This document shows positions 44,443 through 54,737 of a stretch of DNA of 64,000 nucleotides, in pieces. Within the stretch, counting starts at the first letter, position 1; every line of letters starts with the position of its first letter. The notes beneath the pieces were generated by a model. The model was given only the letters and a program-made list of their open reading frames with translations, searched no databases and was not told the origin of the DNA. A program made the position numbers and the translations under genes. The stretch is from Corinectria fuckeliana (Eukaryota > Ascomycota > Sordariomycetes > Hypocreales > Nectriaceae), in assembly GCA_019137255.1 (NCBI GenBank), contig WPDH01000216.1, forward strand, positions 115,573 to 179,572, given 5' to 3'.

Positions 44443-47400
44443 CTATCCAACCCAGCCTCTTCCGGCCTTCGCCTTGCCTCGGGCGGCACCCACGCTGTTC
44501 CGCCCCTTGACCTTGCCTCCGAGGCCACCGCACTTCCGAGCCACGAAGCAGTGGTTCATGGCCACGACGAAGCTGCTCAGCTCCGTGTTCTGGATGCCGT
44601 CGGTCGCGATCCAGTTCGGGTACGTGCGGTCCGAGATGCCGTCCCACATCTCGCTGTACAGCCAGCCGTACGTCTCGACGGCCATGCCGAGGACCGACCG
44701 CACCGGGAAGATGGCGTCGCCGGCCGACATGGTCAGGATCCAGTCCGAGTGGAACACCCGGGAGTCGCGCTCGAGCCGTTCGGGCCGCATGTACTTGAGC
44801 TGGTCCGGCGCCATCACCCGCGCCTTGTTGCTCTCCGACCACCGGTGGTTGACGGGGAAGTTGAGGCCCGACACGAAGCCGCGCTCGCCGCCGGGGAAGC
44901 CGTCCGTCCCCACCCAGGCGGCGTCGACGCGGAAGAGCGTGGCCGACGTGCCGTTGCCGATGAAGCGCTCCAGGGGCCACCGGGTGAGGTCTTCGCCGTC
45001 CGGCACCTTGGTCCCGGCGACGTGCTTCTGGAGGGCCTTGTACAGGCCCTTGCGGTCGTCGGCGTCCATCTTGCGGACTCCCGAGTCGATCCGCACGCTC
45101 TCGGGGCCCGAGACGTCGACGATGACGAGCTCGCCGGGCCACGCCTCGTGGAAGTCGGCGATGGCCTTGGAGATGGCCTCGACCTTCTCCCCGAGCATGC
45201 CGTTCCAGGCCCCGAGGACCTTGGCGCCGTGAGAAGCAAAGTACGTTCCCTTGAACACGGCGGGGCGGAGATCGAGAACCCGGACGCCGTAGTCCTCCAG
45301 CTGCGTCTTGACCTTCTTCTTCTGGCAGATGGTGTTGGCCTTGGCGGCGACGCCAAACTGCTCCTTGGCCACGGACAAGCCGGAGTGGTGCGAGCGCGGC
45401 ATGACGATCTCCCGGAGCGGCAGGTGTCCAATCTCGGGGAGGAGGGCCTTCATCCAGGCGACGGGAGGCTCCATGGACACAAAGTCGCCCTCCTTGCCGG
45501 CGAGGACGAAGTGCGAGCCGCCGGGGTGCTTGTGCCACCCGAGGTTAAGCTGGCTCAGCCGCCCCTTGCTCTGCGTCTGCAGCTCTTCGAGGAAGCGGAC
45601 GAAGATCTTGGTCTTCTTGCCGCTGCGCCTCTCGACCATGAAGGACATGGGCTTGTGCGTGCCCTCGAGGTGGTAGGCCACTTCCCCGGCCGAGTCGTAC
45701 ATGGCGAGCCCGTACATCCGGTTGGCGATGACCCGCTTCGACTGCCCGGGCTCGATGTACTCGGGCCAGATCTTGTCCCACTTGTACATCTGGTAGGAGC
45801 TGATGTACCCCCGGCGCCAGCGGTACGGCGTGGCGTTGATGAGGGTGATGACAGTACTGTAATCGTTAATGTAGTACTTGTCCTCTGTCCTATCCGCACG
45901 CTTGCTCAGCGTTCCGGAATCCTCATCCGTGCCATTTCTGCCGACGCCGACGCTGGTGGTCGAGACGGCCGAGTCTCCAAAGTCCCTCCGGGCGGTGTCG
46001 ACATCCTCCTCAGTCGCGGAAAGAAGCGAGACGGCAGGGTCCTCCTTGGGCTTCTCAACAACTGTCGAGTTTCGTGCCTTTGGATTTCCAGCTGTCGAAT
46101 TCCGTGCCACCGTCGCGTTCCTCTCCAGTTCGTTGACAAGTTCCAGGAGTTTCAGCCTCTGATCAACCGTGCGGTCTAGCTGTTGCTCAGCCGTCAGGTT
46201 CGATGCCGGGGCCGGGGACTTTGACTCAAGTTCGTCCCGCAGCAGCTTCAAGAGCACCAAGAAAGGGGCGGCTCCGCCTCTCTGCAGCTCAATGTACTTG
46301 TCCAAGAGAGTCATCGGCTTCTTGGGCTGCTTTGCGGGAGACTTCTTGTTTCCCTTGCCACTGCCCTTGCCTTGGCTGGAGCTGGAACTGCTGGAACCGC
46401 CGGAAGACATTCCCGTGGGGAGTTCGGGCAACTTGTCAGCCGGCTTCTTCGAATCCGCGGGCCGAGTCTTTCCATCTGCGGGCTTTGGCTTGGAGGGTTG
46501 AGCCTTGTCAGCGGCGGGCTTTCCCTTGGGGGGCTGCTTGTTCCCCTTGCTGCCATCTTTGCCCTGGCCGGAACCGAAACGGCCATCCCAGGGAAGCTCG
46601 GGCAACGAGCCGAGGATTGGCAACTTGGGTTCCCCGGATTTTGCAGCTGCAGACTTGGGCTTCGAGGGTTTACGCAAGGTTCCCTTGTTGCCCTTATCCT
46701 TGCCCTTGCCGTTACCGCCAAGGATATGCGGTTGGTCTTCTTGCCGCGAAGAGCCGTCCCAGGGAAGCTTGGGTCCCTCCTCAGCAACAGTAGGCTTCGG
46801 TGCCGTGGTCTCAGCCTTGGAAACTGTAGGTTTTGTTAGTGAGAGCTTGTCCTTGACAACTGTTGCCGTTGGGTTTGAGGTCTTACCGTTGACAGTCGTA
46901 GACTTTTGTTCCGTGGAGGAGTCCACTTGCCTGCTTTCCGCACCATTACCACTACCGTGGGCCTGGGAACCAACACCAGCCTTATGCTGGGGGATCCTGG
47001 GTGGTTCATCCTTGCCTGTGCTGAAAGTCTGCCTCGGGGCCTGCTCCTGGGTGGCTGTGTCGTCGTCGCCACTCTCATCGTCCTTGGACGTGGAAGTAGC
47101 GTCAGCCTTGGAGACACTCCGGGTCTCTCGCCTGTCTTCCCCGAATTGGATGAACGATGTTGCTTCGGGCCTTGGTCTATGGTCAAGAGCCCTAGGGTTG
47201 TCAACGGCGGGGACGACGGGACCGGAAAGCTGCTCGAAGCCCTCGCGATGCTTCTTGTGGTGCTTGGGACGGGAGCCCTCTTCCTCGGCGTGGGGGGGTG
47301 GGAACAGGAGGTCGAAAAAGCCCCTCTTGGTCGTTCCTTTATCCGCGCCCCTGGCGGTCAGGACGAAAGTTGAGCCTCCATCGAGGTCCTTGGCAGCCGA

Positions 47401-47763
47401 AGAGGTCTTCTCGGAGAGCTGGGCGTTCTTGTCGGAAGATGCCGCCTCACCCTTCTCGGCTGGGACAACAGGCGTGATGGTAGGAAGGTGAGGCGGCCCC
47501 TGATACTGGTTGAGTATCTTCTTAGCTATGTCCTCGAAGCGAGAAGCGCCGTCGCCGTCGTACCCGGGAACCTCTGTGGGATCATTAGCAACAATGTCCC
47601 GAGCGGTCACAACTGACCTCCAGGTTGCAGTTGCATCTGAAGCGGTTCCGGTGGAGGTTGGCAGGCCGTCGACAAGGCCTGCCACGAGAGCAAGGAGGAG
47701 GGCAAGGAGGAGGGCGATGCGTCTCATCGAGACGGAACCGCCGAGGCTCTCGCGAGACACCAT
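44443..47763 (-). CDS. Secreted PLC-like phosphodiesterase with long low-complexity N-terminus
   Basis: Uninterrupted 1106-residue frame. A second Met (residue 13) begins the best signal peptide (MRRIALLLALLLALVAGLVDG), so the functional start may be there. Residues about 35-500 are low-complexity, rich in Lys, Pro, Ser and Gly with KGKxxKGNKG-type repeats. Residues about 505-600 look like coiled coil. A beta-rich segment (VITLINATPYRWRRGYISSY, about 640-730) precedes the PLC-like TIM barrel from about 780: LREIVMPRSHHSGLS carries the candidate catalytic His, then VLDLRPAVF, ELVIVDVSGPES and WILTMSAGDAIFP. Catalytic-domain relatives are usually 400-500 residues long, so the extension is unusual. 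Substrate is unknown; it is probably cell-wall or extracellular. It lies convergent to the SUR7-family gene. Confidence 0.85.
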   Translation of the reverse strand: MVSRESLGGSVSMRRIALLLALLLALVAGLVDGLPTSTGTASDATATWRSVVTARDIVANDPTEVPGYDGDGASRFEDIAKKILNQYQGPPHLPTITPVVPAEKGEAASSDKNAQLSEKTSSAAKDLDGGSTFVLTARGADKGTTKRGFFDLLFPPPHAEEEGSRPKHHKKHREGFEQLSGPVVPAVDNPRALDHRPRPEATSFIQFGEDRRETRSVSKADATSTSKDDESGDDDTATQEQAPRQTFSTGKDEPPRIPQHKAGVGSQAHGSGNGAESRQVDSSTEQKSTTVNGKTSNPTATVVKDKLSLTKPTVSKAETTAPKPTVAEEGPKLPWDGSSRQEDQPHILGGNGKGKDKGNKGTLRKPSKPKSAAAKSGEPKLPILGSLPELPWDGRFGSGQGKDGSKGNKQPPKGKPAADKAQPSKPKPADGKTRPADSKKPADKLPELPTGMSSGGSSSSSSSQGKGSGKGNKKSPAKQPKKPMTLLDKYIELQRGGAAPFLVLLKLLRDELESKSPAPASNLTAEQQLDRTVDQRLKLLELVNELERNATVARNSTAGNPKARNSTVVEKPKEDPAVSLLSATEEDVDTARRDFGDSAVSTTSVGVGRNGTDEDSGTLSKRADRTEDKYYINDYSTVITLINATPYRWRRGYISSYQMYKWDKIWPEYIEPGQSKRVIANRMYGLAMYDSAGEVAYHLEGTHKPMSFMVERRSGKKTKIFVRFLEELQTQSKGRLSQLNLGWHKHPGGSHFVLAGKEGDFVSMEPPVAWMKALLPEIGHLPLREIVMPRSHHSGLSVAKEQFGVAAKANTICQKKKVKTQLEDYGVRVLDLRPAVFKGTYFASHGAKVLGAWNGMLGEKVEAISKAIADFHEAWPGELVIVDVSGPESVRIDSGVRKMDADDRKGLYKALQKHVAGTKVPDGEDLTRWPLERFIGNGTSATLFRVDAAWVGTDGFPGGERGFVSGLNFPVNHRWSESNKARVMAPDQLKYMRPERLERDSRVFHSDWILTMSAGDAIFPVRSVLGMAVETYGWLYSEMWDGISDRTYPNWIATDGIQNTELSSFVVAMNHCFVARKCGGLGGKVKGRNSVGAARGKAKAGRGWVG

Positions 47764-48592
47764 GGTGATGCTTCGAGTATCCTATGTGTGTTTAAATGAG
47801 GGGAGTGGGGAGTGGATGGGTGGAGAGAGAGGTGACTGTCTACGTTAGAAAAGTTTGGACGAAGGGAAGATGTGATAATCGTATCCTGTGTATAAGTCCC
47901 AAGTCCTGAGGATGTATGGAGAGATGTGTCGGAGGAAGATGAGAATGGCCAGTGAGGACGGGCAACATGGCATTATATACAAACGGGGATTTGAGCTATC
48001 TCCGAAAGCTATAAATTATAAAAAGTTTGGCTACTGATGGTCGCTCAAGGTTTTCAAATGGCTTCGATTCCTCGAGAATGTAAGGATGGCCTTGATGGCC
48101 TTGATGACCTTGATGGCTTGATGGCTTGATGGCTTAGGGGCGTGGGTTGAAGGTTTGCCAATTGCTTCGGCTCTTCGAGAAGCAAAGGGTAGGGTGAGTT
48201 GGAGTAGCGGGATTAGTGTTGATGCGAGACATTGCTGGCCTTGATAACTCATCAGGGGATTGAAGGCTTGCAGGTGACCTCAAAGTTAACTAGAAAAAGC
48301 CTGCAGAGCACAAGAAAGATACGAAACGGTCCATCAAGTGACTCAACACTGTGCTGGTAGACTCTAATGGAAGTTGCTGTCGACATGGTCACGAAGTAGT
48401 AGACCGTCTCATTAATACGTGGTTCAAATACTTGGCTGATTTGATGATGAGGCATTCCTTCATTTCCCATGATTCGTGCGGACGGCATTGGGCCAGTCCT
48501 CGCCCGGTTCTCTCCACTTCTACTTTGTACACCCAATGTCCCCAGGGCGTGTATAACGCGATCTCATCGTCAGGTCCATCCCACGCGTGAGC
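47764..48592. other. Intergenic region with TTGATGGC repeats
   Basis: Contains a run of TTGATGGC(T/C) units at about 48086-48130 and the promoter of the long PLC-like gene. No gene was identified. Confidence 0.6.
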
Positions 48593-50190
48593 TCACCCGT
48601 GCACCATGACGCCAGTCATTAGATCCTCATCCTCTATCTGAGAATCGAAGCCAACACCTGGATCGGCGCCGTCCTTTTCTGCTCTTTTCTGCTCTCTGAC
48701 CATGTACTTCACGTATTCCTTGCTGCTGCTCAGGCGGTCATTCGCAGTCTTGTACTGACTTCCTAGAACCTCGATGTTGTGATGACGTTGGGCAATCTCT
48801 CGCGCAAAGGCCTTCTCCGTCATCAAATCGCTGTCGTCGCTGAACTTGAGGTAGCTTTCTTCGCTGCTGTTTCCTTGTAGCAGCTCTCCCTTCAGCAGAC
48901 CTGATTCAATCATCTCCCGGACGAGATCCGTAGTCGCTTCGTCGTTCGTCAACGGTTCACCCGTTTCGGCGCTGAGCGTCGCCCGGCGCAGTTGGGGGAT
49001 GGATATTTGTTTGTAGATGTCCCGGAGATTGATGATCTGCCATTTTTGGTAGGCAGCCACCACTTCGGTTACGAGGGCAAAAGTATTATCGTCATGCCAA
49101 ACCTGACGGTTCCCTTCCACTTCGGCTCTTAATTGTGCAGCATTGGGCGTGAAGAACAGGCTGGCTACACCTTTGTAAGGCAGCCCCAAGGTGCTGTAGG
49201 TAGCCTTGGCGGAGTGGGCGGTGTAAGGCGGTAGCCTAGGTTCCCGTCCGTCTTTGAGGAGACCTATCAGCACCCATCTCTTGTATGCCTCATCCATTAT
49301 TTTGGACACGCCCCTGTCCTTGGACGGGTGTGTGATGACGCGCTCCAGGGCTCGGTGGGCCTTGGACCAGTCTTTTCTTGCCATGTAGCACAGGCCAGAC
49401 AAAAGATCGTACTCCAACACCATTGCGGTTCTCACAGAATCAGTCAAACCTGTATCAACAGAGATGTATGCGGCAGGGACAATGCTAGGGTCGCAGAGAA
49501 ACTTCTCGTCCCTCTGGCCGTCCATGTTTGGATAGAAGGTAATATCGCAGTCGAGAACCTTCAGGGCCGGTTCAATCCAGGAGGACTTGTAGGCGTATTT
49601 TACCAGCATTAGATGTGTAGATGTGAACATGCTGCCGCTAGGTTCGATTCGCAGCATCGCAGCCGCTAGCACCTCAACAGAGACACGGGGCTGAAGAGAG
49701 GTCGAACGTTAGCACCTCGAAGATCAACTGGTGGCGTTCCATCCCATTTGTTACATACCGAGAACAATTGGCCGGCTGCAATGCTCTCGAGAAGCTTCCG
49801 AAACAACAGACCAGCATATCTGATCTGGTAGGGGTCGAAGTTGAGGAGAAACCGGAGTGTTTCATCGAGCAGAGAGTTTCGGCTGATGCCGGCTGGAGGC
49901 TGGTGAGGGTCCAAGGATAGGGAGAGGACACCGAGAAACGCGACAGGGTCTTCTGCGGGATCAATTTTCTGGGCGGCTTTAGCATCTCAACAGGACGCGC
50001 ACGGGGTGGGGGAGGTTCGTACGGCGAGAATCTGGCCGACGTTGGCTGCGATGGCTTGGCGATGTTCGGTGATGGCTTGCTTGATAGCTAGGGCATGATC
50101 TCTGAGAGCCGAGTCGAGCTGCTTCTTAGAGGCGGTGGCATCGAGAGCTGCCACCCGGAAGGTTGCCAGTGTTGACAAGAACGAATCCAT
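48593..50190 (-). CDS. csn3: COP9 signalosome subunit 3
   Basis: Minus-strand exons are 50190-50023, 49968-49759 and 49690-48593, giving 491 residues. Intron 2 is clear (GTATGT donor, CTTCAG acceptor). Intron 1 (54 nt) has a weaker GTACGA donor and CCCAG acceptor. It removes an in-frame TGA and keeps the frame, so this junction is the least certain part. The protein is alpha-helical. It has an N-terminal helix (SFLSTLATFRVAALDATASK), a TPR/HEAT-like middle including YDLLSGLCYMARKDWSKAH, and a C-terminal PCI domain (IINLRDIYKQISIPQL... and LVREMIESGLLKGEL). The COP9 signalosome removes NEDD8 from cullin-RING ligases and controls fungal development. It shares a 578-bp divergent promoter region with dihydroorotase. 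Confidence 0.82.
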
Positions 50191-50768
50191 CCTGAGCACG
50201 CCTCTCCGCGTCGGAGGATGGACGAGAGCGGCGGGTCGGGAGCTTGGGGGAAGCGGAGCTTGGTTCGGCGCGATCGATCACCTGCTCGTCGTGCTCGAGC
50301 CAGCGAGGTGGCGAGTTTTGTCTTGGTGAGATACCTGACACTGGGTGATGGAGTGAGGTGAAGGTGAGTTGGTGAATAAGTAGCTTCTTTTTTGTTGTAC
50401 GAACACAAGCAGTTACCTCAACAAGGCAGAGCGGCATGCGTGCAGCACCGTGTAGGCAGCCAGAGGCAGGTGGGGGTAGCGACGAAGGACAAAGCAACCG
50501 AAGTTGAGCCGCGGGGAGTCTTATCGCGGCTCACCGGGATAAGGAAGCGAAGTAGGTAGCTTGCCCCTCCATTCCGCGGGGTCACCGAGGCTCACCTTGA
50601 AAATGAAAACTCCAGACTGCGCGATTCAAAACCCCACGACGGCTGGGAGGTTCTGTGTAAGACTGTTGGTAGGATTTTCACTCGCTGGCTTTACGTCACT
50701 GCCTAAGCATCTGGTCCAAACATATCTGGTATCTGCTCTCCCAACTTTTCCCTGAAAACGCCGCCATC
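50191..50768. promoter_or_regulatory. Bidirectional promoter region, csn3 and dihydroorotase
   Basis: This 578-base spacer between divergent ATGs must hold both promoters. No specific factor site could be assigned. Confidence 0.6.
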
Positions 50769-51997
50769 ATGACTCTCGGCCCCTTTGAAGTCTCCGCCGC
50801 GGCCGACTTCCACGTCCACCTTCGCGATGGCAAGATGGCCGAAGCCGTCACTAAGACGATTCGCCAAGGCGGCGTCAACACCGTCTACGTGATGCCTAAC
50901 CTGGTCCCTCCGGTCACCACGGTTGCCCAGGCCCTCGAGTACAAGTCCCGCCTGCAGGCCATCGACGATTCCATCAACTACCTGAGCGTCTTGTACCTGC
51001 ACCCGACAATCACTGCCGCAGTCATCCGCGAGGCCAAGCGCGCAGGCGTTGTCGGCGTCAAGTCGTATCCCGCCGGTGTCACCACCAACTCGGCCGCCGG
51101 AGTCATCAGCTACGACGACTATGACGAGGTCTTCTCTGCGATGGAGTCCGAAGGCCTGGTGCTTAACTTGCACGGAGAGGTCCCCAGCAACCCCAAGCAG
51201 GGCGTCACCATTCTTAACGCCGAGTCAAGGTTTCTGCCGACCTTGAAGCATCTCCACGAGAAGTTCCCGAAGCTCAAGATCGTCCTAGAGCACTGCTCCA
51301 CCAAGGACGCCGTGGATGCCGTCAACGCCTGCGGAGACACTGTCGTCGGCACCATCACCTCCCATCACCTCTTCCTCCTGATCGATGATGCGGCTTCGGA
51401 CGTGGTGAGCAATCTCTCATTCAGATTTTCGCCTGTTTGCCTCGCTTAAGTGTCAACGACTGACCTGTACCACCCCAGTTCTGCTACTGCAAGCCCGTAG
51501 CCAAGGTATGTGTAACCGACGGGCGAGAGCATCAAGTGACTTGTCACTGCAATCGACGGTGAGACGCATAGACGAAGCTTTGACTGACGAACCGACAGCT
51601 CCCCGAGGACCGCACCGCTCTTTTGCAGGCCGTTGTTGGCAGCAAGGGCAAGTTCTTCCTCGGCACCGATTCTGCCCCCCATGATATCAGCGCCAAGAAG
51701 CAGGGCAAGACTGCTGCTGGTGTCTTCACTCAGCCCTACGCCACGCAGATCGTTCTCTCTGCTCTCGAGGAGGCCATCAAGCGCGGAGAGATCAAGGAGG
51801 AGGAAGTTACCCAGGAGCTTCTGGAGGGCTTCTTCAGCGGTTTCGGCCGCACGTTCTACGGAGTCGAGGATAAGTCCGGCGAGAGGATAAGGCTGGTCAA
51901 GGGCAGCGAAGTCGTCTGCAGTAACATTGTCGGCGACGGCGTCGAGGTCCAGCCCTTCCGGACTGGCCAGCCCACCTGGAGTTTGGAATGGATCTAA
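50769..51997 (+). CDS. URA4: Dihydroorotase (pyrimidine biosynthesis)
   Basis: Exons 50769-51404, 51479-51505 and 51599-51997 give 353 residues. Introns have GTGAGC and GTATGT donors and CCCAG and GACAG acceptors; the middle exon is only 27 nt (FCYCKPVAK). The enzyme cyclises carbamoyl-aspartate to dihydroorotate, the third step of de novo UMP synthesis, in the cytosol. Metal ligands of the amidohydrolase fold are visible: His15 and His17 (DFHVHLRDG), Lys98 (GVKSYPAG, the carboxylated lysine), His135 (NLHGEV), His175 (LEHCST) and Asp244 (LGTDSAPHD). Length is usual for the class II type. The symbol follows yeast URA4. It converges on the CCCH zinc-finger gene, with only 244 bases between the stops. 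Confidence 0.95.
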
Positions 51998-52241
51998 AAC
52001 CACAGAACTAACACATTGCTTCGTTGGATCGCGCTATAGTGTGCACAAAACCCCTGGTTTTGTTTTTATCTATCCAGAAAACAGTATGAGGTCGGACTGG
52101 AAAGACGACGAGGCATCGATCCCTCCAATACATAAAACTTCAGCAACTCCTCCGTATCCAAACTCGCGAGCCACCGACCATCCATGAACTTTCCGCTATC
52201 CGCTATAATACCATCGTCCTTCGTGAAGCGACTGCTGTATA

Positions 52242-53621
52242 CTACTTTCGAGGTGCCCAAGCATTGCGTCGGGCACTGTTGACGAAGCCAGCTGATTGGG
52301 AGCCAGGGTTGAACGACGACTGGGCGGGACTCAGCCAGAGAGATCCATTAGTCGGCCCAGACAGCCGGCGAGGGACAGCTGTGAACACATCAACACGGTT
52401 CCTCAGCCTGATTGTTAACACGTACCGCTTGACCTGTTAAAGTCGAGCTCAGGAGGCACCCGGGGCTGCGAGTTAGTAGACGTCTCATTCTGCCACCCCA
52501 CCTGGTTCATGAATGCAACTCCATTCTGATCAATGCCGACCTGGTTCGTCGGGACCGAGACCGAAAGGTGATCAGAGGGACCTGGTTCGCTGGCCTGTCG
52601 CTGGCGCTGCAGGCGCTGTTCCTGTTGGCGCTGCCTGTGTATCTCGACCTGGCGTTTTCTCCACCAGTTGGGCAGCCCCTGGAAGAGGCCTACGGAGTGC
52701 TGCGTGGCTTGGTCAAACGGCATCTCATGCTTGTAACGGCAGCCTTGCTGAGTGAAGGCGCATAGACCGTCATGAATCCACTTGTCACAGTAGATCTTGA
52801 CTCTCTTCCGGTGACCGGGTCCCGTAGCAACGATGTTGTCAATCTGGTCCTGTGTGGATAATCAGCGCCTGTTCACCGCAGCAAAGGGCCAACAGAAAGA
52901 GTGAGGATATGATGGTCTGTTACCTGAAGGGTATCAGGTATCGACCCCGATGGGCCCGGCCCAGCCTAAGCACTCAGCTTCTTGGCTCATATCAAGGACT
53001 CCTAAACGCAACACGTACCTTGAGAGTGACTGGTCTGTTCATTTCTGCAACTCCCTGAGGAGGAGCCGCCTGCAAATTCGGCAAGACCACCATGCCTCCA
53101 GGCCCAGGCTGGCGAGCGGGAACCTCGTTCAGGGGCGGCAACAGATCAGCGGGGACCAGTCTGGTATACTGCCCATTGCCTCGGTCAAGGCAATAGGCGT
53201 ATCCTTCCAGGCCACCGCCAGTCTCCGCCACCTGGCCTCTTGTGGAGACGGTGCTGTTCAGCGTGTAGTTGGACGGCGCGGAGACCCAGGTGCCAAAGTC
53301 CCCGACCGGCGGAGGGACCCGCCAGTTGGGAGACAGCGAGGCTCGTTGACCTACCCCTACGGCAGGTTGTTGGCCCTCTGGGATCTGAGAGCTCTGCTGG
53401 CCATCATCGTAGATCCAGCTCCCACGGGGGCGGGTGTTTCTCGGAGGCGTCCTGTCTTGCTGACGCATGGCGAGTGAAGCTTCGGGGGTTTGTTCAGGAG
53501 AGCTGCCCCTGGAGGAAGGTGAGACAGAAGAGGAGGAAGGTGGACGAGAGACCAGCGAAGGGGGCGCAATAGACTTGGCGTTCGTCTTCTTAAATAAAGC
53601 GGTCCGGCAGACGGGATCCAT
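52242..53621 (-). CDS. CCCH (C3H1) zinc-finger protein
   Basis: Proposed exons on the minus strand: 53621-53019, 52849-52426 and 52378-52242, giving 387 residues. Intron 1 has GTACGT and CACAG ends and keeps the frame. The zinc finger lies just after it: Cys222, Cys231, Cys238 and His242 (C-x8-C-x6-C-x3-H, from YCDKWIHDGLC and GCRYKHE). The 47-nt second intron (GTACGTG to TTCACAG) is less certain. Without it the protein ends at 52415, seven codons into unrelated sequence. With it, a further 45 codons stay open. The N-terminal 200 residues are Ser/Pro/Gln-rich. C-x8 finger proteins commonly bind RNA, but no target can be named. Confidence 0.72.
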
Positions 53622-54737
53622 GGTCAGAGCTGGCGGAAAGAGGACGCTGGGGGAAGGGAAGGGGGGGGGGGGCGCCTTGGCAAACGGACTCGGGGCGTGC
53701 GTGCAAGTTATTTGCCTTTACCCTTGATCGGCGAAGGACAGGGACAGCAGGACAGCAGAACAGCAGGGAGCAAGAAGCAGGCGGGACGCCGCGACTAAAG
53801 ATGCAGGTTAGCCGAGGGGACCGCAGGATGTGATACGGCCGCGTAAAGCGTAGCTGGATAATCGAGGAAGCGGGATCGAGGAGGTTTGCGCCTCCGCAGC
53901 AAGGACAGGGCGGCCGGGAGCCCTTTATCAACCTTTCGTTTCTGGGACGTTCAGGCCATCGTTTCTGGCCTAGGGCCGCCGTTTGTTTCGCCCAGCGTTT
54001 GTCCAAGGGCCTGTGCGAGTTGAGAGTGTGAGTGTGTGTGAGCATGTGTACTCTGCACGCTCAACGACGGCTACCTGCAGTGTGAGTTTTGTGTCCCCCC
54101 ACGTGACAGACGCTCGGTGACTTGACAAGAACAGGGACAGCAGTGGGCAACTGCAGCAGAGACGGGGATCATGTGGCCCGTTGTGATGATTTCATTTCAG
54201 AAGTAGCTACTTGGTGCGTTGTCGTCTATAACGTATTTGCTGTTCCGCCGTGACAGGGAAGCCAAAGGTGCTTGCCCGCTGTATGCATGAGATGCACTTT
54301 GCCCGGGCACTCCCCAGTGTCTAGGTACCTGACAAACACCAAAAGGACCTTCATACCTGGACGACTACGTATCTGGCCACAGCCACTCATCTGGGCTCTC
54401 GTCTTGCTTCCCTTGCTTCCCTTGCTTCCCGTCGAGCAAATCATTCTTCGTCAGGACCCGCTTTGTCCGGTAAACCCTCTGAGTTTGCTGAGCAAGATGG
54501 ACCTCTGTAGCGCTTTTGTTTTCGTGTTTGATCCTGAGTGTTGCACCCGGTCCAGGGCTACCCGCACTTCAGCCTCCGTAGCCATGTGCACCCTTCTGTA
54601 GTCAGTCGTGTCGGGAAGAGCTTGTTTCTGCTGCTGCTGCTGCTGCTGCCGCCAGGGCTGTGACTGATTGCCCTGAAATGAATACTTTTGTTTTACATAT
54701 TGATATTGGGAGAAGTTTAGGTCGGGGCCGCCGTTAG
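53622..54737. other. Intergenic region with (CTG)n tract
   Basis: Promoter and leader of the CCCH gene, then 3' flank of the chromatin remodeler. A (CTG)n run of about eight units is at 54627-54649. A TG repeat lies near 54028-54045. No gene was seen. Confidence 0.6.

Noticed and set aside
44365..46179. 604-codon plus-strand frame opposite the PLC-like gene
   Set aside because: It is an antisense shadow caused by GC-rich third positions; the minus strand has the signal peptide and catalytic motifs.
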